A stretch of DNA of 7,723 bases from assembly GCA_947175305.1 (NCBI GenBank), contig CAMWMO010000056.1, positions 1 to 7,723 on the forward strand, given 5' to 3'. This document shows, in pieces, positions 1 through 6,639 of this stretch. Made by a program: the position numbers and the translations under genes. Numbering within the stretch: the first letter of the stretch is position 1; each line of letters opens with the position of its first letter. The notes under the pieces are model-generated. The model was not told the DNA's origin. It searched no databases and saw nothing but the letters and a program-made list of their open reading frames with translations. This DNA is from an uncultured Lachnospiraceae bacterium (GTDB lineage: Bacteria; Bacillota; Clostridia; Lachnospirales; Lachnospiraceae).

Positions 1-87
1 CTGCCCTTCGGTATTTCCGCATCCCGGCAGAACGAGCATGGAACATACTGCTGTCAATGCCAGCCATTGATTCTTTCCTTTTTTCAT
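1..87 (-). CDS. Putative lipoprotein, N-terminal fragment (3' end beyond window)
   Basis: Only the first 29 codons are visible. They encode a lysine-rich start (MKKGKNQW), a short hydrophobic stretch at residues 8-20 and a lipobox-like L20-P21-G22-C23 followed by GNTEGQ. This is the layout of a type II (lipoprotein) signal peptide: Cys23 would be lipidated and the mature protein anchored on the outer face of the membrane. Proline at the -2 position of the lipobox is tolerated but not the commonest residue. The ATG is preceded by AAAGGAG with 7 nt of spacing, and that site directly follows the TAA of the upstream 149-aa gene, leaving 12 nt between the genes. The two are therefore probably co-transcribed, and with proS. 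The mature domain is outside the window, so no function can be assigned. The lipoprotein call rests on the signal alone. Confidence 0.72.
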   Translation of the reverse strand, partial: MKKGKNQWLALTAVCSMLVLPGCGNTEGQ

Positions 88-99
88 AGTCAGACTCCT

Positions 100-549
100 T
101 TAATATGCTTCGCTGTATTTCTGATACAATGCTTCCAATTCAGCCTGATCCTGCTCGGACACATTTTCCCGCAGATACTCCTTGACCTCCGACAGGGAGC
201 TGCTGTCCACACCGTCTCCGACGATCTCCATCACATCGGAAAGAGTATCGCTGTCGGCATAACGCTCGATGATCTCCTCTGCCTTCTGTTTGTCAGCCTC
301 GTCCATATTCTCCACGATTTCTTTGGCTTTCTCAGCCGCCTGGGGATCTCCGCTGCTCTCAAGGGCCTGCTTTAAAGCTTGCTCCATCACCGTCTCCGTT
401 ACCTTTTCGGTCACAGCAGATTTGACTGTTCCGGTCAATGCTCCGCTGGCAACACCAATGAGTACGACCAGGCATACCCCAATCAAAAGCCCAAGAAAGA
501 CCACAAGGCCAATTCCTTTTTTTCTTTTTCGCCTGCTCCTGCTGCCCAT
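100..549 (-). CDS. Small single-pass membrane protein of unknown function, downstream of proS
   Basis: A 149-residue protein I cannot assign to a named family. Residues 1-11 are strongly basic (MGSRSRRKRKK) and are followed by one hydrophobic segment at about residues 13-35. The positive-inside rule then predicts a short cytoplasmic N-terminus and a C-terminal part outside the cell. From about residue 40 the chain is acidic, hydrophilic and predicted helical, with no cysteine and no enzyme motif. Residues 81-100 and 129-148 look like two copies of one helical unit (N-x-x-E-x-D then a Y-[AS]-[DE] ending). The ATG has AGGAGG 8 nt upstream, and this site overlaps the TAG stop of proS, so translation is probably coupled. 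It sits 12 nt before a lipoprotein gene, which suggests the two envelope proteins may act together. That partnership is inference only. Confidence 0.8.
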   Translation of the reverse strand: MGSRSRRKRKKGIGLVVFLGLLIGVCLVVLIGVASGALTGTVKSAVTEKVTETVMEQALKQALESSGDPQAAEKAKEIVENMDEADKQKAEEIIERYADSDTLSDVMEIVGDGVDSSSLSEVKEYLRENVSEQDQAELEALYQKYSEAY

Positions 550-561
550 GAAAAAAACCTC

Positions 562-1992
562 CTAGTACGCTCTGCCCCAGTAAACCATCTTCTTGGCCGG
601 CTTGCCGCAGCATACACAGGTATCGCTGATCTGCTCCTGCTCGAAAGGCATACAACGGCTTGTGACTGCCAGCTCTTCCTTGATCTGATCTTCGCATGCC
701 TGCTCGCCGCACCACATCGCCTTGACGAAGCCGGATTTCTCCGCAAAGAGTTTACGGAACTCCTCCATATTCTTCGCCACATAGGTATGTTCTTCTCTGT
801 GCGCTCTCGCACGTTCCAGCATTTCCTTCTGCATCAGTTCCAGAATCTCGCCCGCCTTTACTTCAATCTCATCCAGAGACACCTCTATCTTCTCCCTGGT
901 ATCGCGGCGGCAGATTACACACTTGCCAGCCTCAATATCCTTAGGCCCGATCTCCACACGAATCGGAATGCCACGCATCTCCTGCTCGGAGAACTTCCAG
1001 CCCGGACTCTTGTCCGTATCATCCACCTTCACCCGGAAACCGCTCAGTTTTTCCTTTAATTCATAGGCCTTTTCCAGCACGCCCTCCTTTTTCTGCTGAA
1101 TCGGAATCACCATGATCTGAGTGGGTGCAATCCTCGGAGGCAGTACCAACCCCGAATTATCGCCGTGTACCATGATCACCGCGCCGATCAGCCGAGTGGT
1201 GGTGCCCCAGGAAGTCTGATGGACATGCTTTAAGGTATTGTCCTTATCCGTAAACTGTATGTCAAATGCTTTCGCAAAACCGTCGCCGAAATTGTGGCTC
1301 GTGCCGGACTGCAGTGCCTTGCCATCATGCATCAGCGCCTCGATGGTGTAGGTCGCAATGGCTCCTGCAAACTTCTCCTTGTCCGTCTTACGCCCCTTGA
1401 TCACCGGAATCGCCAGCACCTCCTCGCAGAAATCGGCGTAGACATTCAGCATCTGAATGGTTCTCTCCTCCGCCTCCTCCGCTGTAGCATGGGCTGTGTG
1501 GCCCTCCTGCCATAAGAACTCGCGGCTCCTTAAGAAAGGTCTGGTCTCCTTCTCCCAGCGCACCACGGAACACCACTGGTTGCAAACCTGGGGCAGATCC
1601 CGGTAGGACTGCACCACATTTTTATAGTAATCGCAGAAAAGTGTCTCGGAGGTAGGTCTGACACAGAGCCGCTCCTGTAAAGGCTGCAGACCGCCATGGG
1701 TCACCCATGCCACCTCCGGAGCGAATCCCTCCACATGATCCTTCTCCTTGTTTAACAGGCTCTCCGGAATAAACATGGGCAGATATACGTTTTCCACACC
1801 TGTCGCTTTAAACCGGTCGTCCATCTGCTTCTGGATCAACTCCCAGATCGCATAGCCCGCAGGTTTAAACACCATACATCCCTTAATGCTGGTGTAATCC
1901 AGAAGTTCCGCCTTCTTGACCACATCCGTATACCACTGCGCGAAATCGTCCTCCATCGCAGTGATCGCTTCCACTAATTTTTTGTCTGCCAT
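562..1992 (-). CDS. proS: Prolyl-tRNA synthetase, archaeal/eukaryotic-type (ProS type 3)
   Basis: Cytoplasmic class II aminoacyl-tRNA synthetase that joins proline to tRNA-Pro using ATP; 476 residues, the usual length for the type without an inserted editing domain. Motif 1 lies around residues 46-77 (GYAIWELIQ to LPMFIPE), the substrate-contacting VRPTSET at 111-117, motif 2 at about 144-168 ([19 protein letters not shown] then EGHTAH), and motif 3 around 262-290 ([10 protein letters not shown] to LPPRIAP). The anticodon-binding domain follows from about 292. The C-terminal zinc-type domain carries Cys428, Cys433, Cys459, Cys461 and Cys462, and the chain ends in the characteristic YWGRAY. 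The start chosen is the ATG at 1992 (MADKKL), with GGAGG 7 nt upstream. An in-frame ATG at 2037 lies inside the T-box terminator and is rejected. Expression is controlled by the T-box leader just upstream. ProRS enzymes of this type lack cis-editing of mischarged Ala-tRNA-Pro; a free-standing YbaK/ProX-type deacylase usually does this and none is in the window. Confidence 0.97.
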   Translation of the reverse strand: MADKKLVEAITAMEDDFAQWYTDVVKKAELLDYTSIKGCMVFKPAGYAIWELIQKQMDDRFKATGVENVYLPMFIPESLLNKEKDHVEGFAPEVAWVTHGGLQPLQERLCVRPTSETLFCDYYKNVVQSYRDLPQVCNQWCSVVRWEKETRPFLRSREFLWQEGHTAHATAEEAEERTIQMLNVYADFCEEVLAIPVIKGRKTDKEKFAGAIATYTIEALMHDGKALQSGTSHNFGDGFAKAFDIQFTDKDNTLKHVHQTSWGTTTRLIGAVIMVHGDNSGLVLPPRIAPTQIMVIPIQQKKEGVLEKAYELKEKLSGFRVKVDDTDKSPGWKFSEQEMRGIPIRVEIGPKDIEAGKCVICRRDTREKIEVSLDEIEVKAGEILELMQKEMLERARAHREEHTYVAKNMEEFRKLFAEKSGFVKAMWCGEQACEDQIKEELAVTSRCMPFEQEQISDTCVCCGKPAKKMVYWGRAY

Positions 1993-2011
1993 GTCTTTTC
2001 CTCCATTCTTA

Positions 2012-2063
2012 GAAATATAAAGCCGCCGAGCTTCCATCCCGCAAGGGACCGAAAACTCGGCGG
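2012..2063 (-). terminator. T-box-controlled intrinsic terminator before proS
   Basis: In the transcript, CCGCCGAG (complement of 2056-2063) pairs with CUCGGCGG (complement of 2023-2030). The loop between them holds a second small hairpin, UCCC-UUGC-GGGA. The tract after the stem is CUUUAUAUUU, U-rich but interrupted, so the terminator may be somewhat leaky. Its 5' arm overlaps the end of the T-box motif (GUACCGCC), so antiterminator and terminator are mutually exclusive, as expected for this riboswitch class. Confidence 0.85.
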
Positions 2064-2253
2064 TACCACCCTAATTAACGCATATGCGTCCTCTTATCTT
2101 ACCGTTATCGCCGGTGCTGCGCTGTGCTCCTCACACAGGACTCCGAGGCCGGTTCCGAATAATTTCTGTAAAAGCCTCCCACCAACGGCTCTCTCTCTGA
2201 AACAGTCTTTATCCGTACTATTCTCATCATCGTCACGTCTGATCATTCAATTT
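2012..2253 (-). ncRNA. T-box riboswitch leader of proS
   Basis: The transcribed leader carries the hallmark T-box sequence AGGGUGGUACCG (complement of 2061-2072), which pairs with the free CCA end of uncharged tRNA. Stem I conserved elements are also visible: GAUGAUGAG (2223-2231) followed by AGAAUAGUAC, and an AGAGAG...GUUGGUGGGAG stretch at the apical side. A proline codon, CCU at 2146-2148, sits in the context CCUCGGAGUCC and is the likeliest specifier; a CCG a few bases upstream in the transcript is an alternative. The leader ends in a terminator (stem CCGCCGAG/CUCGGCGG). In the known T-box mechanism, binding of uncharged tRNA-Pro stabilises the antiterminator and allows proS to be transcribed. 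The 5' end is estimated from the promoter, not measured. The T-box call is secure; the exact specifier is inference. Confidence 0.93.
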
Positions 2254-2259
2254 TTATCC

Positions 2260-2288
2260 ATTCTAGCCGTCCGGCTATATTTTGTCAA
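2260..2288 (-). promoter_or_regulatory. Sigma-A type promoter for the proS T-box operon
   Basis: Reading the minus strand, a perfect -35 hexamer TTGACA (2283-2288) is followed after exactly 17 bp by TAGAAT (2260-2265), one mismatch from the TATAAT consensus. Transcription would start near 2253, a few bases before the T-box Stem I, which fits the leader well. The spacer and the first bases of the -10 contain the dyad TAGCCG-NN-CGGCTA, described separately. The promoter is predicted from sequence only. Confidence 0.85.
2264..2277. repeat. 14-bp perfect dyad inside the proS promoter
   Basis: TAGCCG and CGGCTA arms are separated by 2 bp and lie between the -35 and -10 boxes, with one arm overlapping the -10 element. 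Alone it could form only a five-pair stem with a four-base loop and has no following T-run, so it is a poor terminator for the upstream gene. Its position would suit an operator for a repressor, but a chance palindrome is also possible. Confidence 0.4.
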
Positions 2289-2324
2289 CCATATCTTTAT
2301 AAAACCTTACTTATTGCCATTTCT

Positions 2325-3914
2325 TTACTTCGTTGCCTCCTCCTGCCTCAAAAGATACTCCCCTATCCCCAGCAGCAGAAAAATAGAAGGGGTACAGCAC
2401 ACCTGCTGGTAACAGAAAAAATTATAGGCCATATAAGATACCGTCGAGGCCGCCACGCCTGCCAGAAGATAATCCTTCTGCCACGCTTTTGCAAAACGCC
2501 GGATCGCCGTCACAAAGATTCCTATGTAGGCCGCCGCTCCTAAAATACCCACATTGATCAACGTTGTCAGCCATTCGTTGTGAGCATTGGTGAGCATCTT
2601 TTTTCCCCAGTAAAGATTTACCTCCTCTGTGTGATTCGCCTCCAGATAACTGCTGAAACAATCGGGTCCCAAACCGAATAGCTTATGGGGCAGACTCTCC
2701 TGCGCAAACACTTTGACAGAAAATTCCCAGATCTTTCCCCTGCCGTTACCCCATTCACGGTTCCAGTTAAAATAGGACACCGTTCCCAGCGCTTCCCCCA
2801 GCCTGCCGGAGAAAACACCTTTGGTCTGTAACACGATAAGTCCTACCATAACGATCAGACACACCGCCGTGCCGATCAACGCCACCCATTTGAACCACCG
2901 CATCCGCACAGCGGAGTACGGTCTGTTTCTCCTCATATACAGGAAAAGGTCCAGAAGCAGACACAGCCCTAAAAGCACCCATGTAATCTTTCCGTTTAAT
3001 ATGAGATCCGTGACAAAATCATATTCCAGATCCGGATTCGGATGAATCTGCATCAGAAAATACATCACCTTGCCCGCCGCAAAAAACAGGGTACAGGCTT
3101 CCGCAAACCGATTCAGCGTCTCCCGCTTCTGTATACAGAACAGGAAGAAAATAAGCATAAAACCCGCCAGCGCAAAATAGGCGCTGTCACTGTTCTGGGT
3201 CACCAGAGAGGCAAATCCGACAGCCGTATAGATGCCGCCCGAAACGCTCTGCCATTTTTTCTCTGAAAAGAGAAACACCGCCATTCCCACAGGCAGCGCC
3301 ACCACCAAATAACTGGCATACCAGGTCGCCTGCCCCATAGTGGAGAGAAACTGCGCCATCTGATAGCCCTCCAGTCCCTCATAAAAGCCGATCGGATCAA
3401 TCAGCATCCGGTGCAGGACCGCAATGAAAAATACCACAGCGGAAGATAGCAGAAATGCCGTCAGAATGTTCCGGTAATACTTGCCAAACCGGGAAACTGC
3501 CAAATAAATAAGCACAAAACTCAGCTGTGACATCCATCCCATGTTCCAGCCAAAATAGCCCCACAGCGCATCCTTGTAAAAGCCGCCGGAAACTACAGAT
3601 ATTGTCGAAAACAAAAGATATGCCAGTACACACCAGTCCGTGATCGACAGCTTCCACGCCTTCTTCTGCCGCAAAAAATAAACCAGATAGGCGGCTCCCA
3701 TCATCAGAAAAATGGCAAACCCGATTACCATCACTACCCTATAAGCCGCAAACTTTGCGTTGCCGATCTGGTTGTAGCCCTCCTTCGCATAAAAAGAAAC
3801 CGCCACACACACGGCTGCCATAGTCGCCGCCAACACATATTCCATTGCCGACGCCAATACTTCCCACCCGGAAACGACCGAGCTTTTCTTCGCCTTTTTC
3901 GCCTTACTGCTCAT
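2325..3914 (-). CDS. O-antigen ligase/Wzy-like polytopic membrane protein
   Basis: A 529-residue integral membrane protein with about 12-14 hydrophobic segments, roughly at residues 22-43, 57-81, 92-109, 129-140, 149-168, 197-216, 225-240, 245-261, 270-289, 309-327, 342-363, 450-470, 481-500 and 507-522. Between residues 364 and 448 is one large hydrophilic loop carrying the superfamily pattern: Arg392 in NGRGKIWE, then LFGLGPDCF (412-420), then NAHNEWL (443-449) leading into a membrane segment with INVGILGA. This combination is typical of WaaL/Wzy/PglL-type enzymes, which move or polymerise undecaprenyl-linked glycans at the outer membrane face. In a Gram-positive cell the acceptor would be a wall or capsular polysaccharide or a protein; which one cannot be told here. 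No glycosyltransferase, flippase or other polysaccharide gene is adjacent. The ATG follows AAAGGAA by about 9 nt. An 82-nt gap separates it from the upstream gene, with no clear promoter or terminator. Confidence 0.8.
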   Translation of the reverse strand: MSSKAKKAKKSSVVSGWEVLASAMEYVLAATMAAVCVAVSFYAKEGYNQIGNAKFAAYRVVMVIGFAIFLMMGAAYLVYFLRQKKAWKLSITDWCVLAYLLFSTISVVSGGFYKDALWGYFGWNMGWMSQLSFVLIYLAVSRFGKYYRNILTAFLLSSAVVFFIAVLHRMLIDPIGFYEGLEGYQMAQFLSTMGQATWYASYLVVALPVGMAVFLFSEKKWQSVSGGIYTAVGFASLVTQNSDSAYFALAGFMLIFFLFCIQKRETLNRFAEACTLFFAAGKVMYFLMQIHPNPDLEYDFVTDLILNGKITWVLLGLCLLLDLFLYMRRNRPYSAVRMRWFKWVALIGTAVCLIVMVGLIVLQTKGVFSGRLGEALGTVSYFNWNREWGNGRGKIWEFSVKVFAQESLPHKLFGLGPDCFSSYLEANHTEEVNLYWGKKMLTNAHNEWLTTLINVGILGAAAYIGIFVTAIRRFAKAWQKDYLLAGVAASTVSYMAYNFFCYQQVCCTPSIFLLLGIGEYLLRQEEATK

Positions 3915-3996
3915 AAGCTGTATTCCTTTCGCGCGCCGTTTTTTATATCTCTCAATTTCCCCGCACCTTTTATCTTAAACGCATTGCAGGATTTCG

Positions 3997-5067
3997 TCAA
4001 ACCTCCTCTTCCGGCTCCTCCTTCTCCTTCAGAATCTCAAAAATAACGATGAGCGCCAACGGCCCCTTCACAATGCCGCCCACGCCGAAAAGCTTTACGC
4101 CCGCGTATATGGCAAGAAGAATATACACCGGCGGAATCCCCATCTTATTCCCGATCAGCCGCGGCTCCAAAAACTCCCGCACAAGAACGCAGACGCCATA
4201 GAGCACAAGACACGCTGTCAACCGCACATACTCTCCGTTTATAAGCTGCCATATCGACAAAGGCACCAGAACGATCCCCGTCCCTATAAAGGGCAGCACA
4301 TCTAAAATTCCCGCCAGAATCCCCAGAAAGATACCGCCCTCCACTCCCACGATGGTCAGGGTGACGCAGCAGAGTACCGCAATGATCAAAAGGATCACGC
4401 CCTGCGCCTTGAAAAATGTGACAATATAAGACAACACACCCTCAAATACTGTCCATAGAAATCGAAAGCTCCTTTCTTCCTTGATCCATTCCACGGTTTT
4501 CGTATAATCCTTCTCCAACAGAAACGCTGCAATACAGGTGATCGCCAGAAACCCGAACACCGCTAAGATCCCCTTAAAACAGGTGTAGGAGGAAGAGAGA
4601 AGCTGGGGCACTACCTGAATCTGCACATTCTCCATGACGACTGTCATCTGTTCTATCACATAAGTCTCGATCTTTTCCGCTTCCCAGCCAAACCGTCCGT
4701 CCAGCTGACAGCAACATTGGTGAAAGAACACACCCGCCTGCTTCTCTATTTTTTGACAAAAATCCGGCAGCCCCTGCAGCTGTCCTGCGCCGAGCGCCAG
4801 AATTGCCCACAAAACGGCGCAAACGATCAATAAAAAAGGCAGGATGATTCCCACTGCCAAAAATTTCTTTTTCATGGGAATCCGCCTCTGCACTCGCTGT
4901 AACAGCGGATAAATCAGAGTGATTAGCACAAACGCCAAAAGAAAGGGCGCCGCCAGCGGAAACAGAAAGCGAAAGAAAAACCAGACCAGCCCGGTAACGA
5001 TACATCCCCTTATAAGCTTGTTCCTGCATAGCTGTTCCACAATTTCTTTCTCATCTCCAAATATCAT
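3997..5067 (-). CDS. AI-2E family transporter, YtvI-like membrane protein
   Basis: An approximately 356-360 residue polytopic membrane protein of the AI-2E/PerM superfamily. Counting from the longer start, hydrophobic segments lie near 24-38, 42-60, 73-98, 168-188, 213-243, 246-279 and 287-300, with another at 316-347. Family signatures are GILDVLPFIGTGIVLVP (257-273), REFLEPRLIGNKMGIPPV (301-318) and GVKLFGVGGIVKGPLALI (327-344). The soluble segment at about 100-165, typical of the family, is present and holds a CysCysCys run (122-124). In clostridia, proteins of this length and pattern are often named sporulation membrane protein YtvI; others are annotated as transporters. The substrate is unknown. 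The start is uncertain: the ATG at 5079 has AAGGAG only 1 nt away, whereas the ATG at 5067 has 13 nt of spacing; the latter is given here. A terminator lies between this gene and the upstream operon, so it should have its own promoter, which I could not identify. Confidence 0.85.
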   Translation of the reverse strand: MIFGDEKEIVEQLCRNKLIRGCIVTGLVWFFFRFLFPLAAPFLLAFVLITLIYPLLQRVQRRIPMKKKFLAVGIILPFLLIVCAVLWAILALGAGQLQGLPDFCQKIEKQAGVFFHQCCCQLDGRFGWEAEKIETYVIEQMTVVMENVQIQVVPQLLSSSYTCFKGILAVFGFLAITCIAAFLLEKDYTKTVEWIKEERSFRFLWTVFEGVLSYIVTFFKAQGVILLIIAVLCCVTLTIVGVEGGIFLGILAGILDVLPFIGTGIVLVPLSIWQLINGEYVRLTACLVLYGVCVLVREFLEPRLIGNKMGIPPVYILLAIYAGVKLFGVGGIVKGPLALIVIFEILKEKEEPEEEV

Positions 5068-5080
5068 CTGACGCGGCATT

Positions 5081-5086
5081 CTCCTT
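5081..5086 (-). promoter_or_regulatory. Ribosome binding site with unusual spacing before the YtvI-like gene
   Basis: AAGGAG is the only Shine-Dalgarno-like site near this gene. It lies 1 nt before the first ATG (5077-5079) and 13 nt before the second (5065-5067). Neither distance is in the usual 5-9 nt range. The second start is more plausible mechanically, and the first would add only MPRQ. Confidence 0.6.
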
Positions 5087-5118
5087 CAATGTTTTACGCT
5101 GTCGCAATTTCCCGGAAA

Positions 5119-5146
5119 ATATAAAAAGCAGGAGTTTTTCCTGCTT
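5119..5146 (-). terminator. Intrinsic terminator after the two-component/pseudouridine synthase operon
   Basis: On the minus strand AAGCAGGA (5139-5146) and TCCTGCTT (5126-5133) form an 8-bp stem around a 5-nt loop, followed at once by a T-rich tract (TTTTTATATTTT when the last stem bases are included). It lies about 65 nt after the pseudouridine synthase stop codon. No T-run follows the stem on the plus strand, so it should work in one direction only. Confidence 0.92.
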
Positions 5147-5210
5147 CTTATCAACTATTCCGTATCAGTTTTATTATGTATTTTTAGAAGAATCCTATGC
5201 GTTTTGCGCT

Positions 5211-5933
5211 CTATTGTTTAAAATTCTTCCGAAACGCCGCTCCCTCCGGCGTGATCTGAAACTGCATCCGCTTTCTTGTCACAGGATGATCAAAGGCTAC
5301 TCGGCTGGCACACAGTGCGATCTCTTTCAACTCCAAACGCCTCGACACGGCAAGCGCGGTTTCATCGGCATACTTGTAATCGCCCAAAAGAGACATCCCC
5401 GCGTTGGCCATCTGCACCCGAATCTGATGGTGTCTGCCCGTATGCAGACGGATCCTCACAAACGCAAGCCGGCATGAATCATCTTCTTCCGGCGGCTTTT
5501 TCTCCAAAACCTCATATTCCAGTACCGCCTTTTTAGCATCCTTTACCTCCGACGGCACAACGCGGGAAGTGTTCGTCCGTCCATCTTTCAGCAGATAATC
5601 CGTAAGTTCTCCCGACTGCGGGATCTCCTTCCCGCAGACCACGGCCAAGTACTCTTTTTCCATCCGTTCACCCGCCGCCTGTCTGCTCAGAGCCGCTGCC
5701 GCCGTCTTATTCTTGGCAAAAACCAGAATCCCCTCCACGGGCTGATCCAAGCGATGCACCACACCCAAATACGGATTCTTATTTGCAGCCTCTGTCCGGG
5801 AAGCTAGGTATCCTATCACTTCGCTGACCATATCCGCCTGCCCCACTCTCGCCGTCTGGGTCGCGATCCCGGCAGGTTTGTGGCAGACAAGGATATCGCT
5901 ATCTTCATGGAGGATGATATTTTGACTTATCAT
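5211..5933 (-). CDS. RluA-family pseudouridine synthase
   Basis: A 240-residue enzyme predicted to convert uridine to pseudouridine in rRNA or tRNA. The catalytic motif is HRLDQPVEG at residues 60-68, with Asp63 as the expected nucleophile. The second family signature is LHTGRHHQIRVQMA (163-176) followed by LLGDYKY (182-188), corresponding to the usual TGRTHQIRVH...LLGD. The N-terminal segment IILHEDSDILVCHKPAGIATQT (7-27) matches the usual opening of the catalytic domain. There is no N-terminal S4 domain, so this is a short, catalytic-domain-only member. The usual T-S after HRLDxx is replaced by V-E, a variant that hinders assignment to RluA, RluC or RluD. The ATG at 5933 is preferred: AAGGAAC lies about 11-12 nt upstream and overlaps the response regulator stop, with a 16-nt gap between genes. 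An upstream in-frame start at 6014 would run into the regulator gene. It appears to be the last gene of the two-component operon. Confidence 0.9.
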   Translation of the reverse strand: MISQNIILHEDSDILVCHKPAGIATQTARVGQADMVSEVIGYLASRTEAANKNPYLGVVHRLDQPVEGILVFAKNKTAAAALSRQAAGERMEKEYLAVVCGKEIPQSGELTDYLLKDGRTNTSRVVPSEVKDAKKAVLEYEVLEKKPPEEDDSCRLAFVRIRLHTGRHHQIRVQMANAGMSLLGDYKYADETALAVSRRLELKEIALCASRVAFDHPVTRKRMQFQITPEGAAFRKNFKQ

Positions 5934-5949
5934 TTTTATATCCGTTCCT

Positions 5950-6639
5950 TTAAATCTTAAATCGGTATCCGATGCCCCAAATAGTCTCAATATACTGCGG
6001 CTTCGCCGTATCAAATTCTATCTTCTCACGAATCTTCTTGATATGCACAGTAACAGTGGCGATATCACCGATAGAATCCATATCCCAGATCTCCCGGAAC
6101 AATTCATCCTTAGAATACACATGGTTTGGATTTTCCGCAAGGAAAGTCAGCAGGTCAAATTCCTTTGTGGTGAAAACTCTCTCCTCCCCATCCACATAGA
6201 CCCGTCTGGCGGTCTTGTCTATCTTAAGTCCTCGAATCTCAATGATATCATTTACTTTCTGATTGCTGCCTACCAGCCTGTCATAGCGCGCCATATGCGC
6301 CTTCACTCTGGCCACAAGTTCTGATGGACTGAAAGGCTTCGTCATATAGTCATCCGCGCCAAGTCCTAGCCCCCTGATCTTGTCGATGTCATCCTTTTTT
6401 GCAGACACCATGATGATCGGGATATTTTTCTCCTCCCGAATCCGCTTACAGACCTCAAAACCATCGATTCCCGGCAGCATGAGATCCAGGATCACGAGAT
6501 CGAAATTACCCGAAAGCGCCGCCTCCAGACCCTTGTCTCCCGTATTTTCAATCGTCACCTCAAAATCGCTCAGCTCCAGATAATCCTTCTCCAGATCCGC
6601 GATCGCCTCTTCGTCTTCCACAATTAAAATCTTACTCAC
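5950..6639 (-). CDS. OmpR/PhoB-family response regulator
   Basis: A 229-residue cytoplasmic DNA-binding regulator. The receiver domain (about 1-115) has the acidic pair Glu8-Asp9, the phosphoacceptor Asp52 in LVILDLMLPG, Ser79 in IIMVSAKKDD as the switch residue, and Lys101 in MTKPFSPSELVARV. A winged-helix domain follows at about 130-229, with FTTKEFDLLTFLAENPNHVYSKDELFREIW, the recognition-helix region DIATVTVHIKKIREKIE, and the wing ending YIETIWGIGYRFKI. All key residues are present. The start is GTG at 6639 with AAAGGA about 7-8 nt upstream, giving the standard MSKILIVEDEE opening. The start overlaps the end of the kinase gene by 8 nt, so the pair is translationally coupled and this regulator is very likely the partner of that kinase. 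Its target genes cannot be read from the window. Confidence 0.96.
   Translation of the reverse strand: MSKILIVEDEEAIADLEKDYLELSDFEVTIENTGDKGLEAALSGNFDLVILDLMLPGIDGFEVCKRIREEKNIPIIMVSAKKDDIDKIRGLGLGADDYMTKPFSPSELVARVKAHMARYDRLVGSNQKVNDIIEIRGLKIDKTARRVYVDGEERVFTTKEFDLLTFLAENPNHVYSKDELFREIWDMDSIGDIATVTVHIKKIREKIEFDTAKPQYIETIWGIGYRFKI

Noticed and set aside
379..1059. A 226-aa open frame on the plus strand
   Set aside because: It lies antisense to proS and the 149-aa gene, has no ribosome binding site or recognisable domain, and the opposite strand is a certain gene. It is a shadow frame.
1993..2037. Possible 15-residue N-terminal extension of ProS starting at ATG 2037
   Set aside because: The extension would be encoded by the T-box terminator hairpin, while the ATG at 1992 has a good GGAGG site and matches the usual ProRS start.
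2264..2277. The dyad as an intrinsic terminator for the O-antigen ligase-like gene
   Set aside because: The stem is short with a tiny loop, no T-run follows, and it sits inside a near-consensus promoter.
3915..3996. Promoter or terminator between the YtvI-like and O-antigen ligase-like genes
   Set aside because: AT-rich TATAAA is present but has no acceptable -35 at 16-18 bp, and there is no stem followed by a T-run. No call is made.
5934..6014. Possible 27-residue N-terminal extension of the pseudouridine synthase
   Set aside because: It overlaps the conserved C-terminus of the response regulator, has no ribosome binding site, and the family domain starts just after the ATG at 5933.
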